Below, piece after piece: positions 1 through 9,153 of a DNA stretch of 45,540 bases (its first letter is position 1; the number at the start of each line of letters is the position of its first letter). Source of the DNA: Bacteroidota bacterium. GTDB lineage: Bacteria > Bacteroidota > Bacteroidia > Bacteroidales > JAADGE01. The notes beneath the pieces are model-generated. The model was given only the letters and a program-made list of their open reading frames with translations. It did not search any database and had not been told where the DNA came from. Both the position numbers and the translations under genes were made by a program. The stretch is taken from positions 1 through 45,540 of the forward strand of contig JAJRUH010000108.1 in the NCBI GenBank assembly GCA_024277895.1, given 5' to 3'.

Positions 1-108
1 CCACAGGCACACCATCTTTCAAATTTCTCTTATTTCACAGTATTTATATACGACTTCAAACGAGAAACTTGAAATCTAATGCACCTGTGAGCTTTTCAGC
101 AAGCCCTA
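1..108 (-). repeat. Left copy of conserved-arm/variable-centre element (reverse complement of 45255-45443); truncated by window edge
   Basis: 1-20 = reverse complement of 45424-45443; 40-108 = reverse complement of 45255-45323; centre 21-39 unrelated to the right copy. Confidence 0.9.
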
Positions 109-133
109 AATAGAATAAACAGAGCTTAACAAT

Positions 134-166
134 AAAAAAAGACTTTCATTTTGACAGTCTTTTTTT
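134..166 (-). terminator. Intrinsic terminator hairpin (AAAAAAAGACT...AGTCTTTTTTT), bidirectional, downstream of the threonine-synthase-like gene
   Basis: 11-bp stem with A-run/T-run; near-identical to 11624-11656. Confidence 0.75.
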
Positions 167-245
167 ATTCGAAAATATAATATCTTGATTTTGAACCAAA
201 AATATTGATCAGACACAGCTCTGTCGTGTATATTAAAAAACTGCA

Positions 246-1565
246 TTAATATTTTTCAAAAGGTTCCCAAACTTTTTTTCGGTATTTTTCTCTGTCAAAA
301 TGTTCACAATCATCAACAGAATGAACTTCCGAAATTGTATAAGCGGCTTTGTGCATATATTGATAAGCTCTGTTTGCCGATTCACCCATATTTATAAAAA
401 CTGATTCACCGTCTTTTATCAAACCTCTTTTAAGTGCTTCGAAGAAACCGAGCAATCCGGCAGCCGAAGCAGGTCCTATTTTTATTACACGCTCGTAAGC
501 AACGAGACGTATCATATCCAAAGCCAAATCTTCCTTTACGGGAAATATTTCTCCGCCGCTTCGTTTTACGAGAGGTCCCATTAAAGGATACATCCCCGGA
601 TTTCCGGTAGCTATGGTAGGAATAAGCACTTCAGGATTTTCATAGATAGGATAATCTTTTTCCCAGCCTTCGGGATAATTATTTTCTTTAGCTTTTTTCC
701 AAGCATCAGCCATAGGAGCACATCTGTCGCCCTGCGAAAGCAAGAATCTGGGAAGTTTTCCGAAAATATTAAGTTCTTCAAAATCTTTAAATGCTTTTTC
801 TACGGCAAAAGGTCCCGTTCCGCCGCTTAATGCCTGAATATATACATCGGGGATTTTACCGAGCAGACGTATCATTTCAAAAACTTGTGTTTTTTTTGCT
901 TCAAGACGCAGCGGATCAAGATTTCCGCCGGTAATTAAGGCATTATATTTTTTTGCATATTCGGCGGCAACTTTTTTTGCGTAAGCATAATCGCCCTGCA
1001 CGTGAAACACTTTTTGTCCGTAGGCACTGATATGAGCCATACTGTCGCTGAAAGCATCTCCGGGCATAAATATTGAGCATGAAATTCCGGCTTTCGCCAA
1101 ATAATGAGCAAATGCTGTAGCCGTATTTCCGGTACTTGCTACAACATATTCTTTGATCCCGTGTTCTTTCAAAACGCTTGCAGCAACTGCACCTCCCTTA
1201 TCTTTAAAAGTTCCGGTTGCAAAACTTTTGTCATTTCTGTTTATAAAAACTTCAAGATTAAGATTGTATTGTCTTTTTGCATAATCTTCAAAAAAGGACC
1301 AGCGTTCGATAGGTGCTACTCCTTCACCGTCGGTTACAATATTTTCTTTATTTTCTAAAGGAAGAAAATCAAAATAATGCCATAAACTTTCGGGTTTTGC
1401 ATCTTTTCCGATAAGTTCTTTTATCCGTTCTTTTGGTGTATTGTAAATTGTATCAATCTTATTATCACCGCATTTCGGGCATTTTTGCCCACCTTCAAAC
1501 CATTCTTTAAAACCTTCGATTTCTTGTCCGCAAGTTTTACATTTGAAATAAAATTTTTTGCTCAT
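246..1565 (-). CDS. Threonine-synthase-like PLP-dependent enzyme with N-terminal zinc ribbon; candidate cysteate synthase
   Basis: CxxC...CxxC zinc ribbon (CKTCG...CPKCG), FKDKGG PLP-lysine motif, STGNTATAFA and SGGTGPF motifs of fold-type II PLP enzymes. Confidence 0.8.
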   Translation of the reverse strand: MSKKFYFKCKTCGQEIEGFKEWFEGGQKCPKCGDNKIDTIYNTPKERIKELIGKDAKPESLWHYFDFLPLENKENIVTDGEGVAPIERWSFFEDYAKRQYNLNLEVFINRNDKSFATGTFKDKGGAVAASVLKEHGIKEYVVASTGNTATAFAHYLAKAGISCSIFMPGDAFSDSMAHISAYGQKVFHVQGDYAYAKKVAAEYAKKYNALITGGNLDPLRLEAKKTQVFEMIRLLGKIPDVYIQALSGGTGPFAVEKAFKDFEELNIFGKLPRFLLSQGDRCAPMADAWKKAKENNYPEGWEKDYPIYENPEVLIPTIATGNPGMYPLMGPLVKRSGGEIFPVKEDLALDMIRLVAYERVIKIGPASAAGLLGFFEALKRGLIKDGESVFINMGESANRAYQYMHKAAYTISEVHSVDDCEHFDREKYRKKVWEPFEKY

Positions 1566-1618
1566 ATTGCTTTTTTTTGCAAAGATAAAAATTATAGAAT
1601 GCCGGAGATAATGATTTT

Positions 1619-1918
1619 TTACATATATGAAAGAATGCGTTTTTTAACTTTAAAATAATGAAAAATTCCGTACGAAAAAAGCAATAATGCAATAATCATT
1701 AAAATAATTCCGAGAATGTAGATATTCTTTAATGCTTGTAATTTAATAATTGCCAATCCGGAACTCAGCATTACCACAAATGATCTGAAAAAGGCTAAAA
1801 ACGTACGTTCATTTGCTAATTTTGTCCTGTCGATTGCTAACTTTTCACTGACAGTTAATATATGTTTTTCATTCATAAAGTATTCTGAAGGATTTAATAA
1901 AGGTCTATTTTTTTGCAA
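1619..1918 (-). CDS. DUF202 (YidH-like) small membrane protein; internal Met at about 1876 is a likely alternative start
   Basis: LAIDRTKLANERTFLAFFRSFVVMLSSGLA motif followed by TM segments. Confidence 0.75.
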   Translation of the reverse strand: MQKNRPLLNPSEYFMNEKHILTVSEKLAIDRTKLANERTFLAFFRSFVVMLSSGLAIIKLQALKNIYILGIILMIIALLLFSYGIFHYFKVKKRILSYM

Positions 1919-2720
1919 TAAAATACGGATTAAGTAAATTTTCTTTATTATAATTTAAAGGTGAACTGTCAATTTTGGTTACACTTCCTCCGGCAGCTGT
2001 TACAATGGCATGTCCGGCAGCGATATCCCACTCCATAGTGGGTCCGAAACGAGGATAACTATCGGCTTTGCCTTCGGCAATCATACATAATTTCAGCGAA
2101 CTTCCTCTGCTTATTATTTCAATTTTGCCATGTTCTTTTTCTAATTTCTCAAAAGCTTCTTTTGTTTCGTCATTCATATGCGAACGACTGCCGACAACCG
2201 TAAATATTTCTGTTTTATCAACCGGTAATTTTTCGGAAATATCAATCAGAAATTCAAGATTTTCAATTTCTAAACCCATCCACTGCAAATAATCCATTTT
2301 ATATGCTCCGATGCTTTTTTCGGCAAAATATAAAATTCCGTTTACGGGAATATAAATTACTCCGGCTACGGGAATATTATTTTCAATTAATGCTATATTT
2401 ACCGTAAAATCACCGTTTTTTTTAATAAATTCTTTTGTTCCGTCGAGCGGATCGACCAGCCAAAATAATTCCCAATCTTTTCTTTCCGAATACGGAATAT
2501 CTTTTCCTTCTTCGCTTAATACAGGCAAGTTTGTTGTCTGCAAAATTTGCATAATTACATTGTGTGCATTTTTATCGGCTTGCGTTAAGGGTGAGTTATC
2601 GGCTTTTATACTTGTATGAAAATCATTGCTTTCATAAACTTTCAGAATTGCTTTACCGGCTTGAACCGATGCTTTAATTGCCGTAAGAATTAAATCTTTT
2701 ACATATTTTTTGTCTGCCAT
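1905..2720 (-). CDS. cysQ: 3'(2'),5'-bisphosphate nucleotidase CysQ
   Basis: Inositol monophosphatase-family motifs: LSEEGKD, WLVDPLDGTKEFIKKNGDFTVNIALI, EWDIAAGHAIVTAAGG. Confidence 0.9.
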   Translation of the reverse strand: MADKKYVKDLILTAIKASVQAGKAILKVYESNDFHTSIKADNSPLTQADKNAHNVIMQILQTTNLPVLSEEGKDIPYSERKDWELFWLVDPLDGTKEFIKKNGDFTVNIALIENNIPVAGVIYIPVNGILYFAEKSIGAYKMDYLQWMGLEIENLEFLIDISEKLPVDKTEIFTVVGSRSHMNDETKEAFEKLEKEHGKIEIISRGSSLKLCMIAEGKADSYPRFGPTMEWDIAAGHAIVTAAGGSVTKIDSSPLNYNKENLLNPYFIAKK

Positions 2721-2777
2721 AATTTGTTTTTATTTTCTGTTATCTGCAATTTATCCTCTTGAGAAACTTGTGTTTTG

Positions 2778-2860
2778 TCGCCCGGAGAGAGACGTTTTAC
2801 AATTATCGCCTCAGAGAGACGACTTACAACTGTCGCCTCAGAGAGACAACTTACATTCTG
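2778..2860. repeat. Three degenerate tandem repeats of about 27-28 bp (TCGCCTCAGAGAGACGACTTACAACTG-like)
   Basis: Units 2778-2805, 2806-2832, 2833-2860 read directly. Confidence 0.8.
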
Positions 2861-3606
2861 TGTGTATATGAAGAATTTGCTTGTGCCGCAGGCATAATTA
2901 AAATATCATTGATGTTTACATGCGGCGGGCGTGTTACTGCAAATTCAACAGCTTCTGCAATATCCTGTGCATAAAGAGGTGTCAACCCTTCATAAACTTT
3001 ATCGGCTTTTTCTTTATCTCCCAAACGCACAAGTGAGAACTCAGTATTTACTGCTCCGGGAGAAACCGATGTTACTTTAATACCGTACGGTAACATATCA
3101 ATACGCATAGCTTTTGTTATGGATTCAACAGCATGTTTGGTTGCACAATACACATTTCCTTTTAAATAAGTTTCTTTACCGGCTATTGATGAAATATTTA
3201 CGATATGTCCTGATTTTCTTTCAACCATTTTAGGCATAATTGCACGCGAAATATACAGCAAACCTTTTACGTTGGTATCAATCATTTTTTCCCAATCGTC
3301 AATGTCTGCTTCATGAATTAAGTCTAAACCCGATGCTAAGCCTGCATTGTTTATTAAAAGGTCAATATTTTGAAAGTTTTTCGGCAAAGTTTCGATTTGC
3401 TTTTTTGTTTCTTCTCGATTTCTGATATCAAAATTTAAAATCAAAACTTCAATTTGATATTTTGCTTTCAATTCCTTTTCAAAATTTTGTAATCTTTGCA
3501 GGCGTCTGCCGGTTATGATTAAATTATAATTATGTTTTGCCAACATTAAAGCTGTTGCTTTTCCTATTCCGGAAGTTGCTCCTGTAATTAGTGCTGTTTT
3601 ATTCAT
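2851..3606 (-). CDS. SDR-family NAD(P)-dependent oxidoreductase (YdfG-like)
   Basis: TGATSGIG, NNAG, YCATKHA and PGAVNTEF motifs. Confidence 0.88.
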   Translation of the reverse strand: MNKTALITGATSGIGKATALMLAKHNYNLIITGRRLQRLQNFEKELKAKYQIEVLILNFDIRNREETKKQIETLPKNFQNIDLLINNAGLASGLDLIHEADIDDWEKMIDTNVKGLLYISRAIMPKMVERKSGHIVNISSIAGKETYLKGNVYCATKHAVESITKAMRIDMLPYGIKVTSVSPGAVNTEFSLVRLGDKEKADKVYEGLTPLYAQDIAEAVEFAVTRPPHVNINDILIMPAAQANSSYTHRM

Positions 3607-3663
3607 TTTATATTCATTTTAAAAAAGGTAAAAGTTCTTCAGAAATATTTCATATTAATTTTG

Positions 3664-3891
3664 TCAATGATTAAATTTTGGTTTAAATTGTCTTTTTTTC
3701 TTAATTGTCATTTTCCGTTTCAATAAAAAATAAACTATAGGTCCGATTACCGGCAAAATGATAATAAGAAAAAGCCATAGTGAATTTCCATATTGAATTG
3801 CAAAACGAGATTTAACAATATCAATTAATGCCCAAAACCATAAAAAGAGGGATAAAATTGATAAAACTGAAATTAGCAATAAATATTCCAT
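3664..3891 (-). CDS. Small membrane protein with PLDc_N-type domain
   Basis: WALIDIVKSRF...WLFLIIILPVIGPIVYFLLKRK pattern. Confidence 0.7.
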   Translation of the reverse strand: MEYLLLISVLSILSLFLWFWALIDIVKSRFAIQYGNSLWLFLIIILPVIGPIVYFLLKRKMTIKKKRQFKPKFNH

Positions 3892-3905
3892 AAGCGTTTT
3901 TTTAA

Positions 3906-5681
3906 TTAAAAATACATTAAACTCAATATAGTAACAGTAACAATCATATAAATTATTGTTAAAGGTGTTCCGATTTTTAAGAAATCTTTGAATTTATAAC
4001 CGCCGGGACCGTAAACCATTAAATTTGTTTGATAACCTATAGGTGTCATAAAATTTGCAGCAGCAGCATAAGCTACTACGAGAATAAAGGGCATTACATC
4101 GGCGTTCAAACTTAAAGCAAGTGATAAAGAAACAGGAAAAATTACGGCAACCGCAGCCTTATTTGTGATAAATGCTGCTAATATTGCAGTGATAAAATAA
4201 ATTCCGGTTAAAATTCCTATAGTTCCGAAAGGTTTAAAAACTGTGATAATACCTGTTGCAAACATATCGGCAACACCTGTTTTAATCATTGCCGTACCGA
4301 GTGCCAAAGAAAGAGCAATTACAAGGATAAGATCATAATCTACACTTTTTATTAAATCTTTAGGACGTGTAATTTTAAAAATAACCAAACCTGTAAGCAA
4401 GACTAATAATCCGTTAAATAATTTTATTAATCCGATTGCCGATAACAAAATAACTGCAATTGTTCCGCCGACAAGAAAGGTAGTTCTGGCAAAACCAATA
4501 CGCCTGAATTCTTTAATTCTGGAAATTAAATAAAAATCTGAAGTATCTTTATAACGGGCTTCAAAATAGGTTCCGGCAAGTAACAAAACTGCATCACCCG
4601 GTTTTAACTCCACGGAACCTATTTTTCCTGCTAAAGTTTCTCCGTTTCGGTGAACGGCAATTGCCGTTGCGTCAAATTTAGCTCTGAAATTAACTTCTTT
4701 TAATGTCTTTCCTTTTAATGCTGAATTATGCGAAATCACAATTTCCAGAACTTCGGTATTTTTCTTTCGTGAAAACATGCCGACAGAGGGGATTTCAATT
4801 CCGTCACGTGATTTCACAAAATCGGCAATGGCTTTTGTATTTCCTGTGAATAACAATATATCTTCTTCCAAGAGAATGGTATCATTAGGAACGGCAGTAA
4901 TTCGTGTATTTTCTCTTAATATTTCAAACAGAAAAAGACCTTCCAAATTTCTTAATCCGGCTTCGGCAATTGTTTTTCCTATTAAAGAACTGCTTCCTTT
5001 TATTCGACCTTCCATAATATATTCTCTGGAAATTTCAGGAATAGTTTCAATAACACTTTTGTGATCGGGTAATAATTTTTGACCGAAAACAAGCAAATAA
5101 ATTATTCCTATAATCAACATTGGTAAACCGACCGCCGTAAAATCAAAGATTCCTAATCCGGGAAGGTTGGGAATTATTTTCTGATCGGTTACTAAACCAT
5201 TGACAATTAGGTTAGTAGAAGTGCCTATCAATGTCGTACAACCACCGAGAATAGCAGCGAACGATAGCGGAATCATTAATTTAGATACAGATGCTTTATA
5301 TTTTTGTGCTCCGGTATGTACATAAGGCATCATTAAAGCAACAAGCGGTGTGTTATTTAAAAAAGCTGACAAAGGAGCTACAATCAACATCATTCGGGCA
5401 CTAAAACTTTTCATTGTTTTTGCCCCTTTAAAAATTGAATTAAAAAAAATATCCAGAACGGATGTTCTTCTGTAAATATCACCGAGCAGCAAAAGCATAA
5501 TGATAATTGCAATTTGTTCGTTTGAGAACCCGTCAATAATTTCGGAAGGTTTTAATACATGTGTCATTCCCAGCACAATAACCGCAATAATAAAAGTCAT
5601 TGTCGGTCCCACAATTTCAGTATATAATGAAACTATAAGAAAAAGCAAAACGAGAATTACGATTATTGCATCAAACGACAT
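3906..5681 (-). CDS. SLC13-family anion permease with paired TrkA-C (RCK_C) domains; probable sulfate transporter
   Basis: Multiple TMs, NNTPLVALMMP and GTSTNLIVNGL motifs, two RCK_C-like segments, location beside cysND. Confidence 0.85.
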   Translation of the reverse strand: MSFDAIIVILVLLFLIVSLYTEIVGPTMTFIIAVIVLGMTHVLKPSEIIDGFSNEQIAIIIMLLLLGDIYRRTSVLDIFFNSIFKGAKTMKSFSARMMLIVAPLSAFLNNTPLVALMMPYVHTGAQKYKASVSKLMIPLSFAAILGGCTTLIGTSTNLIVNGLVTDQKIIPNLPGLGIFDFTAVGLPMLIIGIIYLLVFGQKLLPDHKSVIETIPEISREYIMEGRIKGSSSLIGKTIAEAGLRNLEGLFLFEILRENTRITAVPNDTILLEEDILLFTGNTKAIADFVKSRDGIEIPSVGMFSRKKNTEVLEIVISHNSALKGKTLKEVNFRAKFDATAIAVHRNGETLAGKIGSVELKPGDAVLLLAGTYFEARYKDTSDFYLISRIKEFRRIGFARTTFLVGGTIAVILLSAIGLIKLFNGLLVLLTGLVIFKITRPKDLIKSVDYDLILVIALSLALGTAMIKTGVADMFATGIITVFKPFGTIGILTGIYFITAILAAFITNKAAVAVIFPVSLSLALSLNADVMPFILVVAYAAAANFMTPIGYQTNLMVYGPGGYKFKDFLKIGTPLTIIYMIVTVTILSLMYF

Positions 5682-5852
5682 ATACTCGAATTAAAAATAA
5701 AATTCAAAAGTAGAAAAAAAGTCGGATATTTGAAAGTTGATACAGGAAAGTTGATACTTCTAATCGGAAATCGGTGTTGATTGCTTCGAGAGTGATACCG
5801 GTTTTGCCTGCTTCGACTTTGCTCTGTAACTGCTCAGATTATTGTCATAAAA

Positions 5853-7139
5853 TTATGCTTTGTCAATAATCATTCCTGCACCTAAGGTTTCATTTGTAAC
5901 TTCATCAATTAATACAAAACTGCCTGTGTTTCTGTTTTTTCTGTATCCGTCATAAAATATAGGTTTGGAAGTTTTAATTTGAATTCTGGCTATATCATTC
6001 ATTTTAATTTCTTTATCATCATAATTTCTTTCCAAAGAGTTAATATCCATTTTAAATTTAACATCCTGAATGATACATTTAACATCGTTAGTGGTATGTC
6101 GGAGTGAATATTTTCCTCTCAAAATTAAAGGTCTTTCGTTAAACCAACTTATCATAGCAGTAATATCCTGAGATTTTCGAGGAAGATTATCACTTTTTGC
6201 AATCATATCACCTCTGCTTATGTCAATATCATCTTCAATTGTAATTGAAACTGATTGCGGAGCAAAAGCCATATCAAGTGTTTCGTTTAAAGTATCAATT
6301 GTTTTAATTTTTGATTCCAAGCCGGAAGGTAAAACTTTTATTTTATCTCCGACTTTAAAAATTCCTCCGTCAATTCTGCCGGCATATCCTCGGTAGTCGT
6401 GAAATTCATCTGATTGCGGACGAATAACATATTGAACAGGGAATCTTGCATCAACATAATTATTATCACCTTTAATATAAATGTTTTCAAGTAAATACAA
6501 TAAAGTTGTTCCCTGATACCAAGTCATTTGTTTTGAAGGTTCAACAACATTATCTCCTTTTAAAGCACTTATAGGTATAAATTCAATATCTTTCACATCT
6601 AATTTAGGTGCAAACGACATAAATTGTTTTTTAATTTTTTCGTAAGCTGATTCATCATAATCAACTAAATCCATTTTGTTAATACACACTACTATATGGG
6701 GTATCCGGAGTAAAGAGGCGATATAAGAATGTCTTAATGTTTGTTCAATTACACCGTGTCTTGCATCAATTAAAATAATTGCCAAATTAGCCGTAGAAGC
6801 ACCGGTTACCATATTTCTGGTATATTGAATATGCCCGGGAGTATCGGCAATAATAAATTTTCTTTTGGGTGTTGCAAAATAGCGGTATGCTACATCAATT
6901 GTGATACCTTGTTCTCTTTCGGCACGTAGTCCGTCTGTCAGTAATGCCAAATCAGTTTCTTCGTTTCCTTTATTTCTGCTTGCTTTTTCAATTGCTTCAA
7001 TTTGGTCTTGAAAAATTGATTTGCTGTCGTATAATAATCTTCCGATAAGTGTACTTTTTCCGTCATCAACGCTTCCTGCCGTAGTAAAACGTAAAAGTTC
7101 CATATCGAGGTATCCGTTTGTGTCTTTTTTTTCTGTCAT
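5853..7139 (-). CDS. cysN: Sulfate adenylyltransferase subunit 1 (GTPase)
   Basis: LRFTTAGSVDDGKSTLIGRLLYDSKSIFQDQ, DTPGHIQYTRNMVTGAS, NKMDLVD. Confidence 0.96.
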   Translation of the reverse strand: MTEKKDTNGYLDMELLRFTTAGSVDDGKSTLIGRLLYDSKSIFQDQIEAIEKASRNKGNEETDLALLTDGLRAEREQGITIDVAYRYFATPKRKFIIADTPGHIQYTRNMVTGASTANLAIILIDARHGVIEQTLRHSYIASLLRIPHIVVCINKMDLVDYDESAYEKIKKQFMSFAPKLDVKDIEFIPISALKGDNVVEPSKQMTWYQGTTLLYLLENIYIKGDNNYVDARFPVQYVIRPQSDEFHDYRGYAGRIDGGIFKVGDKIKVLPSGLESKIKTIDTLNETLDMAFAPQSVSITIEDDIDISRGDMIAKSDNLPRKSQDITAMISWFNERPLILRGKYSLRHTTNDVKCIIQDVKFKMDINSLERNYDDKEIKMNDIARIQIKTSKPIFYDGYRKNRNTGSFVLIDEVTNETLGAGMIIDKA

Positions 7140-7194
7140 TATATTTTGAAATTTGAAGTTGGGTGTTTGAAATTTGAAATCAGGAACTTATAAT

Positions 7195-8100
7195 TTAGAA
7201 ATAACCTTCTTTTTTTCTGTCTTCCATTGCAGTTTCCGAACGTTTATCATCAAATCTTTGACCTCTTTCGGTTGTTCTTTCTGCTGCTATTTCGTCAATA
7301 ATATCTTTTAAATTATCTGCTTTGGAACGGGTTAAACCGGTATTTGTAATATCACCGATTGTTCTGCATCTTACGTCAAGTGTTTCTATTTTTTCATTTG
7401 GTTTTAATTGCATAAAAGGAGCTGCAGCAAGTAAAACACCATCACGTTCAAAAACATCTCTTCTGTGCGTATAATACAAACTCGGAATTTCAATATCTTC
7501 CATATAAATGTATTGCCACACATCTAATTCTGTCCAGTTACTTAAAGGAAAAACTCGGAAATGTTCGCCCATACGTTTTTTACCGTTAAAAATGTTCCAA
7601 AGTTCCGGTCTTTGATTTTTAGGATCCCATTGACCGAACTCATCTCTGTGTGAAAAAAAGCGTTCTTTTGCACGGGCTTTTTCTTCATCTCTTCTTCCTC
7701 CGCCCAAAGCTGCATCAAATTTATGCTCTTCGATTGCATCAAGCAAAGTAGTAGTTTGCAACACATTACGACTTGCATTGTAACCGGTTTCTTCCTGAAC
7801 TTTACCTTCATCGATTGTTTTTTGGACAGATCCTACATATAGTTTTACACCATACTTTTCAACCAAATTATCTCTGAATTCAATTGCTTCTTTAAAATTA
7901 TGTCCGGTATCAATATGCAATAAAGGTATCGGAACTTTTGCCGGGTAAAAAGCTTTTCTTGCCAGGTGAAACATAACGATAGAATCTTTTCCGCCGGAAA
8001 AAAGGATAACGGGATTATCAAACTGTGCAGCTACTTCTCTGAAAATAAAGATTGATTCTGCTTCTAATTCTCTTAAATGATTAAGATGGTAATTATTCAT
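7195..8100 (-). CDS. cysD: Sulfate adenylyltransferase subunit 2
   Basis: LFSGGKDSIVMFHLARKAF, GRRDEEKARAKERFFSHRDEFGQWDPKNQRPELW. Confidence 0.97.
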   Translation of the reverse strand: MNNYHLNHLRELEAESIFIFREVAAQFDNPVILFSGGKDSIVMFHLARKAFYPAKVPIPLLHIDTGHNFKEAIEFRDNLVEKYGVKLYVGSVQKTIDEGKVQEETGYNASRNVLQTTTLLDAIEEHKFDAALGGGRRDEEKARAKERFFSHRDEFGQWDPKNQRPELWNIFNGKKRMGEHFRVFPLSNWTELDVWQYIYMEDIEIPSLYYTHRRDVFERDGVLLAAAPFMQLKPNEKIETLDVRCRTIGDITNTGLTRSKADNLKDIIDEIAAERTTERGQRFDDKRSETAMEDRKKEGYF

Positions 8101-8147
8101 ATATTTTTGTTGTTTAAAACTTGAAATTCGAAACTTGTTATTTGAAA

Positions 8148-8390
8148 TCAGCTGTTTCTTGTTTTGTTTATAAATGCGTTTAATTTAGGACCTAATTCAT
8201 TGATTATTTTTTCATATTTTTCAATTTGTTTTTTATTCAATATTTTTCTTCTGATTAATTTCCTCAACCAAGTTTTTGTTTCTTCAAAAGAACCCCTTGA
8301 GTACAAATAAAATTTTGTTCTGTCTTTTGGCGTATATCTTCCGAAACCTTCTGATAATTTATAAATATCCAAATTTTCAACCGATATCAT
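8148..8390 (-). pseudogene. N-terminally truncated four-helix-bundle (23S rRNA intervening-sequence-type) protein
   Basis: EGFGRYTPKDRTKFYLYSRGSFEETKTWL matches the C-terminal half of that family; N-terminal helices absent; only 11 bp to cysH. Confidence 0.6.
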
Positions 8391-8401
8391 AACAATACAA
8401 G

Positions 8402-9145
8402 TTATAATTTTAATTCCTTCGTATCAAATTTCAGGTGCTTATTTTCAAATTTCAAATCTACATGTAAACCGCATTCTTTTTTATCTTTGCTTTCCCACCA
8501 CCATCGTCCGGCTCTTATATCTTCGCCTTCTTTTACGGCTCTTGTACACGGAGCACATCCTATGCTCAAGAAACCTTTGTCGTGCAACTCGTTATACGGT
8601 ATGTTATTTTCTTTGATATAACTTAAAACATCATTATAAGTCCAGTCTTTTAAAGGGTTAAATTTAATTACATTAAAAGTTTCATTTTTTTCCAGCAGAT
8701 GCAAATCAACTCTGGTTACGGATTGTTCGGAACGCAGACCGGTTATCCATAAATCAATATTCTGTAATGCTCCGGTTAAAGGGTGTACTTTTCTGATATT
8801 GCAACATTCTTTTCTGTTTTCGATTGATTGATAAAAGCTGTAAATCCCCTTTTTTTTTATCATTCTTTCAACTTCATTACTGTCAGGAAAATAAGTTGTT
8901 ATTTTTTTATCATATTTTTTATTGGTAACATTCCAAATTCTGTAAGTTTACTCAAACATACGACCGGTATCTAAAGTAAAAACTTCAATCGGAATATTAT
9001 TTTTAAAGATAATATCTGTCAGAACTTGATCTTCTTGCCCGAAACTTGTAGAAAAAGCAATTTTTCCTGAAAATTCTTTTGCCAGAATTTCAAGTTGTTC
9101 TTTGATTGATTTGTTTTTTATTTTTTCCGTAAGATTGCTAATCAT
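8402..9145 (-). pseudogene. cysH: CysH-type reductase (APS-reductase type, CC...CxxC) interrupted by a single in-frame TAA at 8948-8950
   Basis: ORFs 8948-9145 and 8402-8863 lie in the same frame; translation through the stop is ...FTLDTGRMFE*TYRIWNVTNKKYDKKITTYFPDSNEVERMIKKKGIYSFYQSIENRKECCNIRKV...GCAPCTRAV... Confidence 0.88.
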
Positions 9146-9153
9146 AATTCAAA

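Noticed and set aside
2759-2974. 71-aa plus-strand ORF with RLRETTYNC repeats
   Set aside because: Derives from the tandem DNA repeat and antisense of the SDR gene; unlikely to be a protein.
5731-5757. GAAAGTTGATAC direct repeat upstream of cysN-SLC13 spacer
   Set aside because: Only two short copies in AT-rich spacer; too weak to support a function.
7542-7811. 89-aa minus-strand ORF within cysD
   Set aside because: Alternate frame of conserved cysD coding sequence.
8948-8950. Recoded stop in cysH (selenocysteine-like)
   Set aside because: Codon is TAA, not TGA, and no known recoding structure is apparent; nonsense mutation or sequence error is simpler.
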